Shown piece by piece: positions 1 to 7,310 of a stretch of DNA of 64,000 nt. The notes below the pieces were generated by a model. It searched no databases and had not been told where the DNA came from. It worked only from the letters and a program-made list of their open reading frames with translations. How positions within the stretch are numbered: the stretch's first letter is position 1; every line of letters begins with the position of its first letter. The stretch covers positions 434,001 through 498,000 of the forward strand of contig NZ_QTKX01000003.1 in the NCBI RefSeq assembly GCF_018424685.1, in the 5' to 3' direction. Origin of the DNA: Mesobacillus boroniphilus. Its GTDB lineage: Bacteria; Bacillota; Bacilli; Bacillales; Cytobacillaceae. Made by a program: the position numbers and the translations under genes.

Positions 1-88
1 TAAGATAGCAATAACTTCTGTACGTAACCTATTACAAAGGTGCTTTTTGTACGGATGTTCTTTATAACGTTAAAGGGGATGCTCATTC

Positions 89-1003
89 ATGAAGGTGCTA
101 GTCACGGGGGGAGCCGGTTTCATTGGTTCTAACATAGTAGATGAACTAATAAAGGAAAACTTTGAGACGATTGCTGTAGATAATTTAGCAGCCGGGAATA
201 TGAGGAACCTTCCAAAGGATTCCGTATTCTATAAAGCGGATATATGTGAAAATCTCGATCAGGTTTTTATGGCTGAGAAGCCCGATATCGTCATCCATCA
301 GGCAGCACAGGTTTCCGTTACAAAATCTATGTCTGATCCTGTTTATGATGGACATATAAATGTTATTGGAACTGTAAACCTTCTAAATACATGTGTAAAA
401 CATGGAGTGAAAAAATTTATTTTTTCCTCAAGTGCTGCGGTTTACGGCAGTCCTCAGTATTTACCCATCGATGAAAGTCATCCTTCTGCACCGATTTCTC
501 CCTATGGAATTTCGAAACAATGTGCTGAGCAATATATACAGCTTTTCTCAAGTATGTATCATCTGCCTTACACTATTTTAAGATATTCAAATGTCTTTGG
601 CCCACGCCAGGATGTGAATGGAGAAGCCGGGGTAATTGCTATTTTTATAGAAAAGTTAGTAAAGGGTGACATAATAAATATCTATGGTGATGGATTGCAA
701 ACGAGGGATTTCGTTTTTGTTAAAGATGTGGCGAGAGCAAATATAGCCGCATTAACTTCTGGAGAAAACAGTATTATTAATATTGGTTCCCAGAGCCAGG
801 TGCCGATTGTGGAGGTATTTAGAAGAATATCCCAAATACTAAATGTAGAAGTCTCTCCAAATTATTCAGATGAAAGACCGGGAGATATAAAACATAGTAT
901 TTTATCTAAAGAGTATGCAGAAAAAGCTTTAAAGTGGCTGCCTAAATATAGTTTTTCAGCAGGTTTAAAAGAAACGATTAAATATTATCAGGGCTTGCTA
1001 TAA
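89..1003 (+). CDS. NAD-dependent epimerase/dehydratase (UDP-glucose 4-epimerase-like)
   Basis: A 304-residue extended short-chain dehydrogenase, probably interconverting nucleotide sugars for surface polysaccharide. The N terminus has the NAD-binding GGAGFIGS motif (residues 7-14). A Ser-Ser-Ser-Ala-Ala stretch near residue 115 precedes the catalytic Tyr-x-x-x-Lys pair in YGISK (about residue 139), and NVFGPRQ follows as in GalE-type enzymes. Length is typical (300-340). The ATG has only a moderate ribosome site (AAAGGGG). The gene is clearly more AT-rich than the downstream ABC operon, as is common in polysaccharide clusters. Exact substrate cannot be told. Confidence 0.9.
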   Translation: MKVLVTGGAGFIGSNIVDELIKENFETIAVDNLAAGNMRNLPKDSVFYKADICENLDQVFMAEKPDIVIHQAAQVSVTKSMSDPVYDGHINVIGTVNLLNTCVKHGVKKFIFSSSAAVYGSPQYLPIDESHPSAPISPYGISKQCAEQYIQLFSSMYHLPYTILRYSNVFGPRQDVNGEAGVIAIFIEKLVKGDIINIYGDGLQTRDFVFVKDVARANIAALTSGENSIINIGSQSQVPIVEVFRRISQILNVEVSPNYSDERPGDIKHSILSKEYAEKALKWLPKYSFSAGLKETIKYYQGLL

Positions 1004-1050
1004 AAAAGTGCCACATATCATTCTGGCATAGAAATTTTAAAGATTTACTG

Positions 1051-1079
1051 TTGCCAAATTTTTCTTATAAAGGTACAAT
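1051..1079 (+). promoter_or_regulatory. sigma-A promoter for the 24-codon peptide ORF
   Basis: TTGCCA (1051-1056), 17 bases, then TACAAT (1074-1079). The predicted start lies about 20 bases upstream of the peptide ORF's ATG and its TTAAGGAGG ribosome site. Confidence 0.6.
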
Positions 1080-1108
1080 ATGAAAAGTAACTTAAGGAGG
1101 CAGTCGAA

Positions 1109-1183
1109 ATGTTGAACACTACGAATGGAACAGCAACAACAATTTCATATGATTTATCTTCGGCCTGCCTGCATTGTGTGTAG
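1109..1183 (+). CDS. 24-residue Ser/Thr-rich peptide ending in a Cys-x-x-Cys motif
   Basis: A short ORF with a near-perfect ribosome site (TTAAGGAGG, 1092-1100) correctly placed before the ATG, and its own sigma-A type promoter. The product starts MLNTTNGTATT and ends SSACLHCV. It is followed by a strong terminator and then by an ABC exporter operon. It could be a leader peptide controlling read-through into the exporter, or a secreted or modified peptide that the exporter carries; its Ser, Thr and paired Cys residues are suggestive of the latter. No modification enzyme is adjacent. I do not recognise the family; that it is translated is inferred from signals only. Confidence 0.55.
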   Translation: MLNTTNGTATTISYDLSSACLHCV

Positions 1184-1214
1184 TGCGTTTATTTTTCATG
1201 TAAAATAACTGCTA

Positions 1215-1246
1215 AACCACGGACTGGGATGTCTGTGGTTTTTTTG
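1215..1246 (+). terminator. Rho-independent terminator between peptide ORF and ABC operon
   Basis: AACCACGGAC (1215-1224), loop TGGGAT, GTCTGTGGTT (1231-1240): a 10-bp stem with one G-T pair, followed by a T run. Confidence 0.8.
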
Positions 1247-1286
1247 TGCCTAAAAATCGAATGTATGTTCTTGGAGAGTGATATGT

Positions 1287-2312
1287 GTGATTACAGTTGA
1301 AAATTTAAAGAAGGAATATAAATTGGTGAAGCGCGATCCTGGTCTAAAGGGAGCGATCAAGTCGCTTTTTAACCGGAAGTATGAGACGAAGCATGCGGTG
1401 AAGGGGATTAATTTTTCCATCGAACAAGGCGAAACGGTTGGCTATATCGGCGCGAATGGTGCCGGAAAGTCGACGACGATTAAGATGCTTACGGGCATCC
1501 TGACGCCGACTTCAGGAAAAGTGACGGTGAATGGGCTGGTACCATATGAAAACCGTCAGAAGAATGCTGTCAATATTGGGGCTGTCTTCGGGCAGCGTAC
1601 GCAGCTGTTCTGGGATATTCCTGTACGCGAATCTTATAATCTCTTGAAGCATATTTACGAGATTCCGGAGCAGGAATATAAGGAAACGATCGCGATGTTT
1701 ACCGAGGTACTTAACCTAGAACCATTGCTTGGCATTCCGGTCAGACAGCTTTCGCTCGGACAAAAAATGCGCTGTGAACTGGCTGCTGCCTTCCTTCACA
1801 GGCCTAAGGTTGTCTACCTGGATGAGCCGACAATTGGTCTTGATATTGCGGTAAAAGTGAAAATCCGCAAGTTTATTAAAGAAATGAATCAGCGCTGGGG
1901 CACAACAGTGCTGCTGACTACACATGATATGCAGGACATTGAAGAAATCTGTGACAGGATCATTATCATTGATGGAGGTACCATCGTATATGATGGCGGT
2001 CTGGATGAAATTAAAAAGCAATTCGGCCAAAAACGGGTGATTCATTTTGAAGTGGCTGATAAAGAAAAGTTCGTATTGCCAGCTTCCCTCGTTGGTCAAG
2101 CAGAAGTTTTACCGAATGAGGAAGAAACGAAGGTCAGCCTTTCTTTTGACCATGAGACTGTCAAAAGCTCGTTCGTCATTTCAGAAATGATGAGCATGTA
2201 TGAAATTGGAGATTTGAATATTGCTGATCCTAAGATTGAGACGATTGTTGAGGAGCTGTACAACAAGCAGGAACAGGGGGTAGAGCATGAGAAAGTATTG
2301 GCAAATAGCTAA
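1287..2312 (+). CDS. ABC-2 type exporter, ATP-binding protein
   Basis: The nucleotide-binding subunit of an exporter, forming one operon with the next two permease genes. Walker A is GANGAGKST, the signature is LSLGQKMRCELA, Walker B is KVVYLDEPT, and the switch His is in TTHD. The first 35 residues resemble the DrrA/NatA-type family with long permeases (COG4586). I chose GTG at 1287 (MITVENLK, 341 residues) because GGAG at 1273-1276 is well spaced for it; the in-frame GTG at 1278 sits directly on the ribosome site. The 3' end overlaps the next gene by 26 bases, so translation is probably coupled. Substrate unknown. Confidence 0.92.
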   Translation: MITVENLKKEYKLVKRDPGLKGAIKSLFNRKYETKHAVKGINFSIEQGETVGYIGANGAGKSTTIKMLTGILTPTSGKVTVNGLVPYENRQKNAVNIGAVFGQRTQLFWDIPVRESYNLLKHIYEIPEQEYKETIAMFTEVLNLEPLLGIPVRQLSLGQKMRCELAAAFLHRPKVVYLDEPTIGLDIAVKVKIRKFIKEMNQRWGTTVLLTTHDMQDIEEICDRIIIIDGGTIVYDGGLDEIKKQFGQKRVIHFEVADKEKFVLPASLVGQAEVLPNEEETKVSLSFDHETVKSSFVISEMMSMYEIGDLNIADPKIETIVEELYNKQEQGVEHEKVLANS

Positions 2313-3075
2313 AGGGCGGATGCAGGAGAATACCGCCTATTCAGCCTGGTACTGGGCCGGGACCGTTTCTGCAGTGATGAGGCTGCTGATTATTTACTTC
2401 TTCTGGCAGGCAGTTTATGCGAACCAGACAACTATTCAAAATATTAATCTTGAAACGATGCTGACGTATATCGTAATTGCGATGCTGCTGCAGGGGTTTG
2501 TTGGCGGTGTCGGCAATGAGCTTGCGGAAAACATAAAGGACGGACAGGTCGCAATCGAGTTAATGCGCCCATACGATATGATTTTTAAATTATTTGCTGT
2601 CGATATCGGAGCAAAGATTATGTACTTGATACAGGGAACTATCCCGATGGTGTTAATTGCTTACTTCTTCATGGATTTAAGCTTTCCAAAATCACCTGAG
2701 ACGGTCTTGCTATTCGTAGTGAGTGCGCTGGTGGGTATTTGGATCGGTACTTTCTTCGACTTCCTTGTCGGCGTGCTCGCGTTCTGGACGGTCAATGTCT
2801 GGGGAGTAAGGGTACTAAAGGAATCCTTGATTACATTTTTCTCAGGCGCACTTGTGCCGATTACCCTTTTTCCTGATTGGCTGAGAACCATCACTGAGTT
2901 CCTTCCGTTCCAGGCGATGATTTATCTGCCGGTATCAATCTATTCAGGACTCATAAGCGGGACGGAGGCTTATATGGCTCTGGGTGTACAGCTCTTCTGG
3001 CTGGTATCTTTATATGTTTTGGTAAGGGTAATCTGGTCGCAAGCGATTAAACAGATTACGATTTTCGGAGGTTAG
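2287..3075 (+). CDS. ABC-2 type exporter, permease 1 (COG4587-like)
   Basis: A 262-residue integral membrane protein with about six hydrophobic segments, starting inside the end of the ATPase gene with a GGGGG-rich ribosome site. The pattern (ATPase, then two roughly 262-residue permeases with weak mutual similarity) is that of the COG4586/4587/3694 exporter family, in which the two permeases form a heterodimer. The Glu-Asn-Ile-Lys-Asp-Gly stretch near residue 80 matches the cytoplasmic coupling region of this family. Substrate cannot be inferred; the upstream peptide ORF is one candidate. Confidence 0.85.
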   Translation: MRKYWQIAKGRMQENTAYSAWYWAGTVSAVMRLLIIYFFWQAVYANQTTIQNINLETMLTYIVIAMLLQGFVGGVGNELAENIKDGQVAIELMRPYDMIFKLFAVDIGAKIMYLIQGTIPMVLIAYFFMDLSFPKSPETVLLFVVSALVGIWIGTFFDFLVGVLAFWTVNVWGVRVLKESLITFFSGALVPITLFPDWLRTITEFLPFQAMIYLPVSIYSGLISGTEAYMALGVQLFWLVSLYVLVRVIWSQAIKQITIFGG

Positions 3076-3086
3076 GAGGCGTTTCT

Positions 3087-3878
3087 ATGCGTCGTTATAC
3101 GAGATTATATTGGGAGTTTGCGAAGAGCCATATGAAGGTGATGATGGAGTACCGAATCGATTTTTTGATCGGGGTCGCCTCGGTGATGCTTGAGCAGTTC
3201 GCTTCCATCTTTTTTGTAAAAGTAGTGTTCGACCACATTGAGCAGATTAATGGTTGGTCGTTCTATGAGATTTTGTTCATTTACGGAATTGCGGCAACGG
3301 GCCGGTCGATCCACCAGATTTTCTTTGATAATTTATGGACGCTTGGCTGGCAGTACATCCGTCCGGGAAAGCTCGACCGCTTGCTGATCAGGCCGGTCAA
3401 TCCATTGTTCCATGTCGTCGCAGATCGATTGCATCAGGATGGGTTTGGTCAACTGATCATCGGCTTAATCATACTAGGAACAGCGATTCCACAGCTTGAT
3501 CTAGTATGGGGAGCTGCGGAAATCGCAATGCTGATCATCATGATTATTTCATCAGGATTGATTTTCGTGGCAATCAACTTATTTTTTGCGACATTCAGCT
3601 TCTGGATGATCGACAGTCTTCCTATTGTATGGGCGGTCTTCAACCTGAGCGATTTTGCCAGATACCCGCTGACGATCTATCACAAGGGAATCCGCATGTT
3701 CCTGACCTGGATCATTCCATACGGGTTCACAGCATTTTTCCCGGCAGCTTATTTTATTGATAAGTCAGGCTACAAGGAATTCGCGCTCTGGACTCCTGTG
3801 GCTGCGATTGTTTGCTGTGTCCTTGCCTATGCATTCTGGAATAGGGGACTGAAGGCATTCGCAAGTACGGGCAGTTAA
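3087..3878 (+). CDS. ABC-2 type exporter, permease 2 (DUF990/COG3694-like)
   Basis: A 263-residue membrane protein with six predicted helices, 11 bases after the preceding permease and with its own GGAGG site, so the last gene of the three-gene exporter operon. The WQYIRPGKLDRLLIRPVNPL region (about residues 91-110) is a typical cytoplasmic loop of the DUF990 family. A charged Arg at the N terminus (MRRYTRLYW) is also typical. It should pair with the product of the previous gene in the membrane. No terminator is obvious in the 100 bases after the stop. Confidence 0.85.
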   Translation: MRRYTRLYWEFAKSHMKVMMEYRIDFLIGVASVMLEQFASIFFVKVVFDHIEQINGWSFYEILFIYGIAATGRSIHQIFFDNLWTLGWQYIRPGKLDRLLIRPVNPLFHVVADRLHQDGFGQLIIGLIILGTAIPQLDLVWGAAEIAMLIIMIISSGLIFVAINLFFATFSFWMIDSLPIVWAVFNLSDFARYPLTIYHKGIRMFLTWIIPYGFTAFFPAAYFIDKSGYKEFALWTPVAAIVCCVLAYAFWNRGLKAFASTGS

Positions 3879-3998
3879 GTGAAAAGCATCCCGACGTATA
3901 TAGGGAATTATCTGACAATACTTGCAATTCCGGATTGCCCATAGGACTTCAGTCGGGTATGATGAAAATAAACTAGTTTGATAGAGGTGGCGAGTAGG

Positions 3999-4352
3999 TT
4001 GGAGAGCAAATCAATTAGAGAAGTTTGGCAGGAAATCGAGAAGGTCATGAATGAAAAGCCAGAGCCCATCGAGGGCATGAACGTTGTTTATCAGTATGAA
4101 ATCACAGGTGACGACACTGGAACGTTCCAGCTATTCTTATCTGACGGAACTGCTCGTGTGGTCGAAGGAACGGAAGGAACCCCAGATTGCACCCTGAAGC
4201 TTTCAGACAAAAACTTCAAGAAGATGATTGTGGGCAAATTGAACGGAACAGCCGCCTTCATGACAGGAAAACTCAAAGTCCAGGGCAGCATGGGGCTGGC
4301 ACTGAAACTTGAAGGAATCCTCAATGAATATAATCTAAGTGAAACAGCATAA
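3999..4352 (+). CDS. SCP2 sterol-carrier domain protein
   Basis: A 117-residue soluble protein that is a single SCP2 (sterol carrier protein 2) domain: an amphipathic N-terminal helix, then strands around FQLFLSDG and DCTLKLSD, then MIVGKLNGTAAFMTGKLKVQGSM, split here as MIVGKLNG and TGKLKVQGSM. Bacterial members bind hydrophobic ligands in a tunnel; their role in Bacillus is poorly defined. I chose TTG at 3999 because GAGGTGG (3984-3990) is 8 bases upstream; a TTG at 3978 lies upstream of that site. It is monocistronic, with a strong terminator just after the stop. Confidence 0.85.
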   Translation: MESKSIREVWQEIEKVMNEKPEPIEGMNVVYQYEITGDDTGTFQLFLSDGTARVVEGTEGTPDCTLKLSDKNFKKMIVGKLNGTAAFMTGKLKVQGSMGLALKLEGILNEYNLSETA

Positions 4353-4359
4353 AAAGCAG

Positions 4360-4393
4360 TGGACCAGGTATATGAGAACCTGGTCCATTTTTT
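4360..4393 (+). terminator. Terminator after SCP2 gene
   Basis: Ten-base perfect stem TGGACCAGGT / ACCTGGTCCA (4360-4369, 4378-4387) followed by six T. Confidence 0.9.
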
Positions 4394-4527
4394 ATTCTAT
4401 AAAAAATTCCTTTATAGCTATAAAAAATATTTATTAAAAACCACCTCCAAAACGAGACAAAAAGTAACAAGATGCGACACATCCTGCTATAATAAGGCTA
4501 TCAAGTTTAGGATTTAAGGAGATTCGT

Positions 4528-5754
4528 ATGGATCCACTCAAAAAAAATTCGGTTTTAGTATATGAAGAAGTAAAAGCAGTTAAGTTCTTTTTGTGGACTT
4601 TTTATTTAATTCTTGTTCCATATGACTTTGTAATTTATTATTTGGTTCCTTATTTTAATAATGAAAAAATAGGCTTGCCTTTAGGTGGATTGGGTTTTTT
4701 CTTTCATGTTTTTTTATTTACGCTGCTCCCTTTAGCTATCTACCTGATAAGGAAAGGTAACCCCGAAAAGATAAAATACATTTACTTTTTTGCCTTTATA
4801 CTAGTAGATATTATTAATAATTTTATGGTCTACTGGGGAACAGATGGAGAATTCAAAACTGGGCATGTAGTTGAAATTTACTTTATTTTATTTTCACCAA
4901 TATTTGTGAGTAATCGTTTCTTTTGGACGATGACTCTAGGGTTTTTAATTAAATACGCTCTATCTGGTATTGTTTTTCAGACGACTAGCGTTCTTATTGC
5001 TATGGGCTTAATTGTCTTTATTGCTGCGATTGCCTGGATTTTGCTTTTGAGATTCCAATCATATATTAAGGCCATCACTTCTATTCATAACGATTTAAGG
5101 CAGCAAGAAAAGCTGGCTGTCATTGGCCAGATGGCTACGGCAATTGCCCATGAAATTAAAAATCCTTTATCTTCTTTGAAGGGTTTTACTCAGTTGCAGC
5201 AAGAAAAGGATAAGGGTGATGAACAATACTATCCAATCATGCTAAATGAAATCGATAGAATTAATGCGATTGTAAATGATCTGCTGATTCTCGGCAAACC
5301 TCATACCGCTGTAAAAACTCATAAGAAACTTGTTGATATAATACATTACGTTATAACAGTTATTGATCCGCATGCTCAGAGGAAAGATATTCAAATGAAG
5401 TATGATGTAGACGATTCAACTGTGCTATTATGTGACGAAAATCAGCTGAAGCAAGTTTTTATCAACTTAATAAAGAATGCCATGGAAGCAATGCCTAATG
5501 GGGGGACAGTAACCATTCACTCCAAAATTGAAGACGGTCGTGCTTTAATTTCAGTGAAGGATGAAGGATGTGGTATCCCTCCAGAGAAGCTCGCTAAATT
5601 AGGAGAGCCCTTCTATACAACCAAGCAAAACGGAAACGGATTAGGCTTGATGGTCACGAAAAAAATTATTGAAGAACATGAAGGTACATTAAATATTCAA
5701 AGTGAAATGGAAAAAGGGACAATTGTTACTATATCCGTACCAACTTTTAAATAA
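4528..5754 (+). CDS. Membrane sensor histidine kinase with an unusual 6-TM sensor domain
   Basis: A 408-residue kinase of the sporulation-kinase/NtrB-like type. Residues 1-180 hold about six membrane helices with little extracellular sequence. The HisKA box has phospho-acceptor His208 in AIAHEIKNPL; the ATPase domain has N box NLIKNAMEAM, G1 DEGCGIPP and G2 GNGLGLMVTKKI. There is no adjacent response regulator. The membrane domain is clearly homologous to that of the next gene (both carry GH/GN-x-VE-x-x-x-ILF-x-PIFV and FFWT motifs), so both likely sense the same signal. AT-rich relative to flanks; RBS AAGGAG. Confidence 0.92.
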   Translation: MDPLKKNSVLVYEEVKAVKFFLWTFYLILVPYDFVIYYLVPYFNNEKIGLPLGGLGFFFHVFLFTLLPLAIYLIRKGNPEKIKYIYFFAFILVDIINNFMVYWGTDGEFKTGHVVEIYFILFSPIFVSNRFFWTMTLGFLIKYALSGIVFQTTSVLIAMGLIVFIAAIAWILLLRFQSYIKAITSIHNDLRQQEKLAVIGQMATAIAHEIKNPLSSLKGFTQLQQEKDKGDEQYYPIMLNEIDRINAIVNDLLILGKPHTAVKTHKKLVDIIHYVITVIDPHAQRKDIQMKYDVDDSTVLLCDENQLKQVFINLIKNAMEAMPNGGTVTIHSKIEDGRALISVKDEGCGIPPEKLAKLGEPFYTTKQNGNGLGLMVTKKIIEEHEGTLNIQSEMEKGTIVTISVPTFK

Positions 5755-5790
5755 AGCTATGGCTGAATAATGAAAAATTACCCAATAAAT

Positions 5791-5830
5791 AAACCAAAAG
5801 GACTATTTTAATAAATAGTCCTTTTGGTTT
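5791..5830 (+). terminator. Terminator after histidine kinase gene
   Basis: Perfect 15-bp-plus stem AACCAAAAGGACTATTT / AAATAGTCCTTTTGGTT around 5792-5829; the stem's own T-rich arm serves as the tail and it may work in both directions. It separates the kinase from the HD-GYP gene, so they are probably separate transcripts. Confidence 0.75.
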
Positions 5831-5844
5831 ATAATGGAGAAAAA

Positions 5845-5851
5845 TGTCGAA
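5845..5851 (+). promoter_or_regulatory. Possible Spo0A box upstream of the HD-GYP gene
   Basis: TGTCGAA, an exact match to the Spo0A binding heptamer, 130 bases upstream of the HD-GYP start. A 7-mer can occur by chance; listed because a sporulation-type kinase is next door. Confidence 0.25.
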
Positions 5852-5980
5852 CGATGACAAATTGAACTAGGTCATAATGCTTATTTTATTCTTATTTCAA
5901 TAAAACTATTAATATATCAAGAATAATGGCGATATGAAGGGAAAATACATAGGTATATTGACAGAAAAAGAGGTACTATC

Positions 5981-7183
5981 ATGCAAAATTCTTTTGAGGA
6001 GCCATCTTTGTATCATGAGGAAAAAAGAGCATTAAAGTGGTTTATAACTTTATTTTATATATTATTCATTTCCTTTGAGATTTTCTATTATTATTTATAT
6101 CCGAAATTTGTTACGAACAAGGATGTTTTGATTTTCTCGAACTATAGATATTATTATCACCTTTTAATCCTATTGTTATTACCAATTGTGTCTTTAATGT
6201 TGAAAAAGGGAAAAATTTATTCAGTTAAGTTTATTTTTTTTCTGGGATTTATAGTAATTACAATACTTAATGATTCAGTAACTTACCTAGGTAATGGTTT
6301 AGGCTATGACGGTGGAAATATCGTTGAAGTGTTCCTGATTCTCTTTGCTCCAATTTTCGTAAATACTGCTTTTTTTTGGACAGTTTCACTTGGAACTATT
6401 TTTAAATACTCGTTCATAGGACTATTACTTAATACAACCGAAGTTTTTTTTCCAATACCGGTGATTTTAATCCTATCATTATTAGGATTCATTATTTTAA
6501 AGAGATATCAAGGATATGTGGAAGCTATTAAAGAATCATATGATAATCAACTATCTGGAATTGTTAAAGGAGTAATTGCAACACTTGAGTTAAAGGATCC
6601 TTATACCAAGGGTCACAGCGAAAGAGTAGCGTACTATGCAAACTCACTGGCTGAAGCTACTGGGAAATTTACGAAAGAACAACTGCGTTCCTTCACTTAT
6701 GCGTGTTTATTACATGATATAGGGAAAGTGAATATCCCTGATTCAATACTTATGAAACCTGGTAAACTGACAAAAGAAGAATATGAAATTATTAAAACAC
6801 ATCCAGCGGTAGGGGCAGAAGCTATTATTAAGGTGAATGGACTAGGAGACAGTATTGATATTATAAAATCTCATCATGAAAGGTGGGATGGTACGGGGTA
6901 TCCTGAACAATTAAAGGGAAGTGAAATTCCTTATTCAGCAAGAGTAGTGTCCATAGCGGATGCTTTCGATGCTATGACATCCTCCCGGTCCTATCGTTCA
7001 GCCATGCCTTTTGAAGTGGCATACAACAGGATAATAGAAGGTCAAGGTACACAATTTGATCCTGAACTTGTTGAAAAGTTTAAGGAAGTATTTTCAGAAT
7101 GGACTGCATTCCATGCGAATTCCGAGCGGAATGAAAATCATTTGGATCAAAAACATAATTGTTTAGAGGAGGTGAGAGCATGA
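5981..7183 (+). CDS. HD-GYP domain protein with 6-TM sensor domain (probable cyclic-di-GMP phosphodiesterase)
   Basis: A 400-residue protein. Residues 1-180 are a membrane domain homologous to that of the preceding kinase. The C-terminal half is an HD-GYP domain: HSERVAYY, the metal-binding HD pair at His245-Asp246 (LLHDIGK), HHERWDGTGYP (from residue 298) and the DAFDAMTS loop. Established role of the family: hydrolysis of cyclic di-GMP or a related cyclic dinucleotide. The stop codon overlaps the ATG of the 21-residue CWWC peptide (ATGA), indicating translational coupling. It is rare for one sensor domain to be duplicated onto a kinase and an HD-GYP output side by side. Confidence 0.9.
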   Translation: MQNSFEEPSLYHEEKRALKWFITLFYILFISFEIFYYYLYPKFVTNKDVLIFSNYRYYYHLLILLLLPIVSLMLKKGKIYSVKFIFFLGFIVITILNDSVTYLGNGLGYDGGNIVEVFLILFAPIFVNTAFFWTVSLGTIFKYSFIGLLLNTTEVFFPIPVILILSLLGFIILKRYQGYVEAIKESYDNQLSGIVKGVIATLELKDPYTKGHSERVAYYANSLAEATGKFTKEQLRSFTYACLLHDIGKVNIPDSILMKPGKLTKEEYEIIKTHPAVGAEAIIKVNGLGDSIDIIKSHHERWDGTGYPEQLKGSEIPYSARVVSIADAFDAMTSSRSYRSAMPFEVAYNRIIEGQGTQFDPELVEKFKEVFSEWTAFHANSERNENHLDQKHNCLEEVRA

Positions 7184-7245
7184 AAATTCGTAAGCTAAAA
7201 AAAATCAAAACAACTTGCTGGTGGTGTCCATTTGTTAAACAATAA
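7180..7245 (+). CDS. 21-residue basic peptide with CWWCP motif, coupled to the HD-GYP gene
   Basis: A 22-codon ORF starting in the ATGA overlap with the HD-GYP stop, with a strong ribosome site (AGGAGGTGAG, 7167-7176) inside the end of that gene. The product is a Lys/Arg-rich N terminus (MKIRKLKKIK) followed by TTCWWCPFVKQ. A terminator follows, then an M50 protease gene whose N terminus looks like a RiPP recognition element. This is the organisation of a signal or modified-peptide precursor, but there is no obvious modification enzyme and no signal peptide. I do not recognise the family. Translation is well supported by RBS and coupling; function is inference. Confidence 0.65.
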   Translation: MKIRKLKKIKTTCWWCPFVKQ

Positions 7246-7251
7246 TTAAGG

Positions 7252-7287
7252 AAGGGGATGTTAAGTTTCTGTAAACATCCCCTTTAT
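7252..7287 (+). terminator. Terminator between CWWC peptide and M50 protease
   Basis: Perfect 11-bp stem AAGGGGATGTT (7252-7262) / AACATCCCCTT (7274-7284) with a T-rich tail. It would set a high peptide:protease ratio if some transcripts read through. Confidence 0.8.
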
Positions 7288-7310
7288 ATTACTTTAATAA
7301 GGTGATGGGT

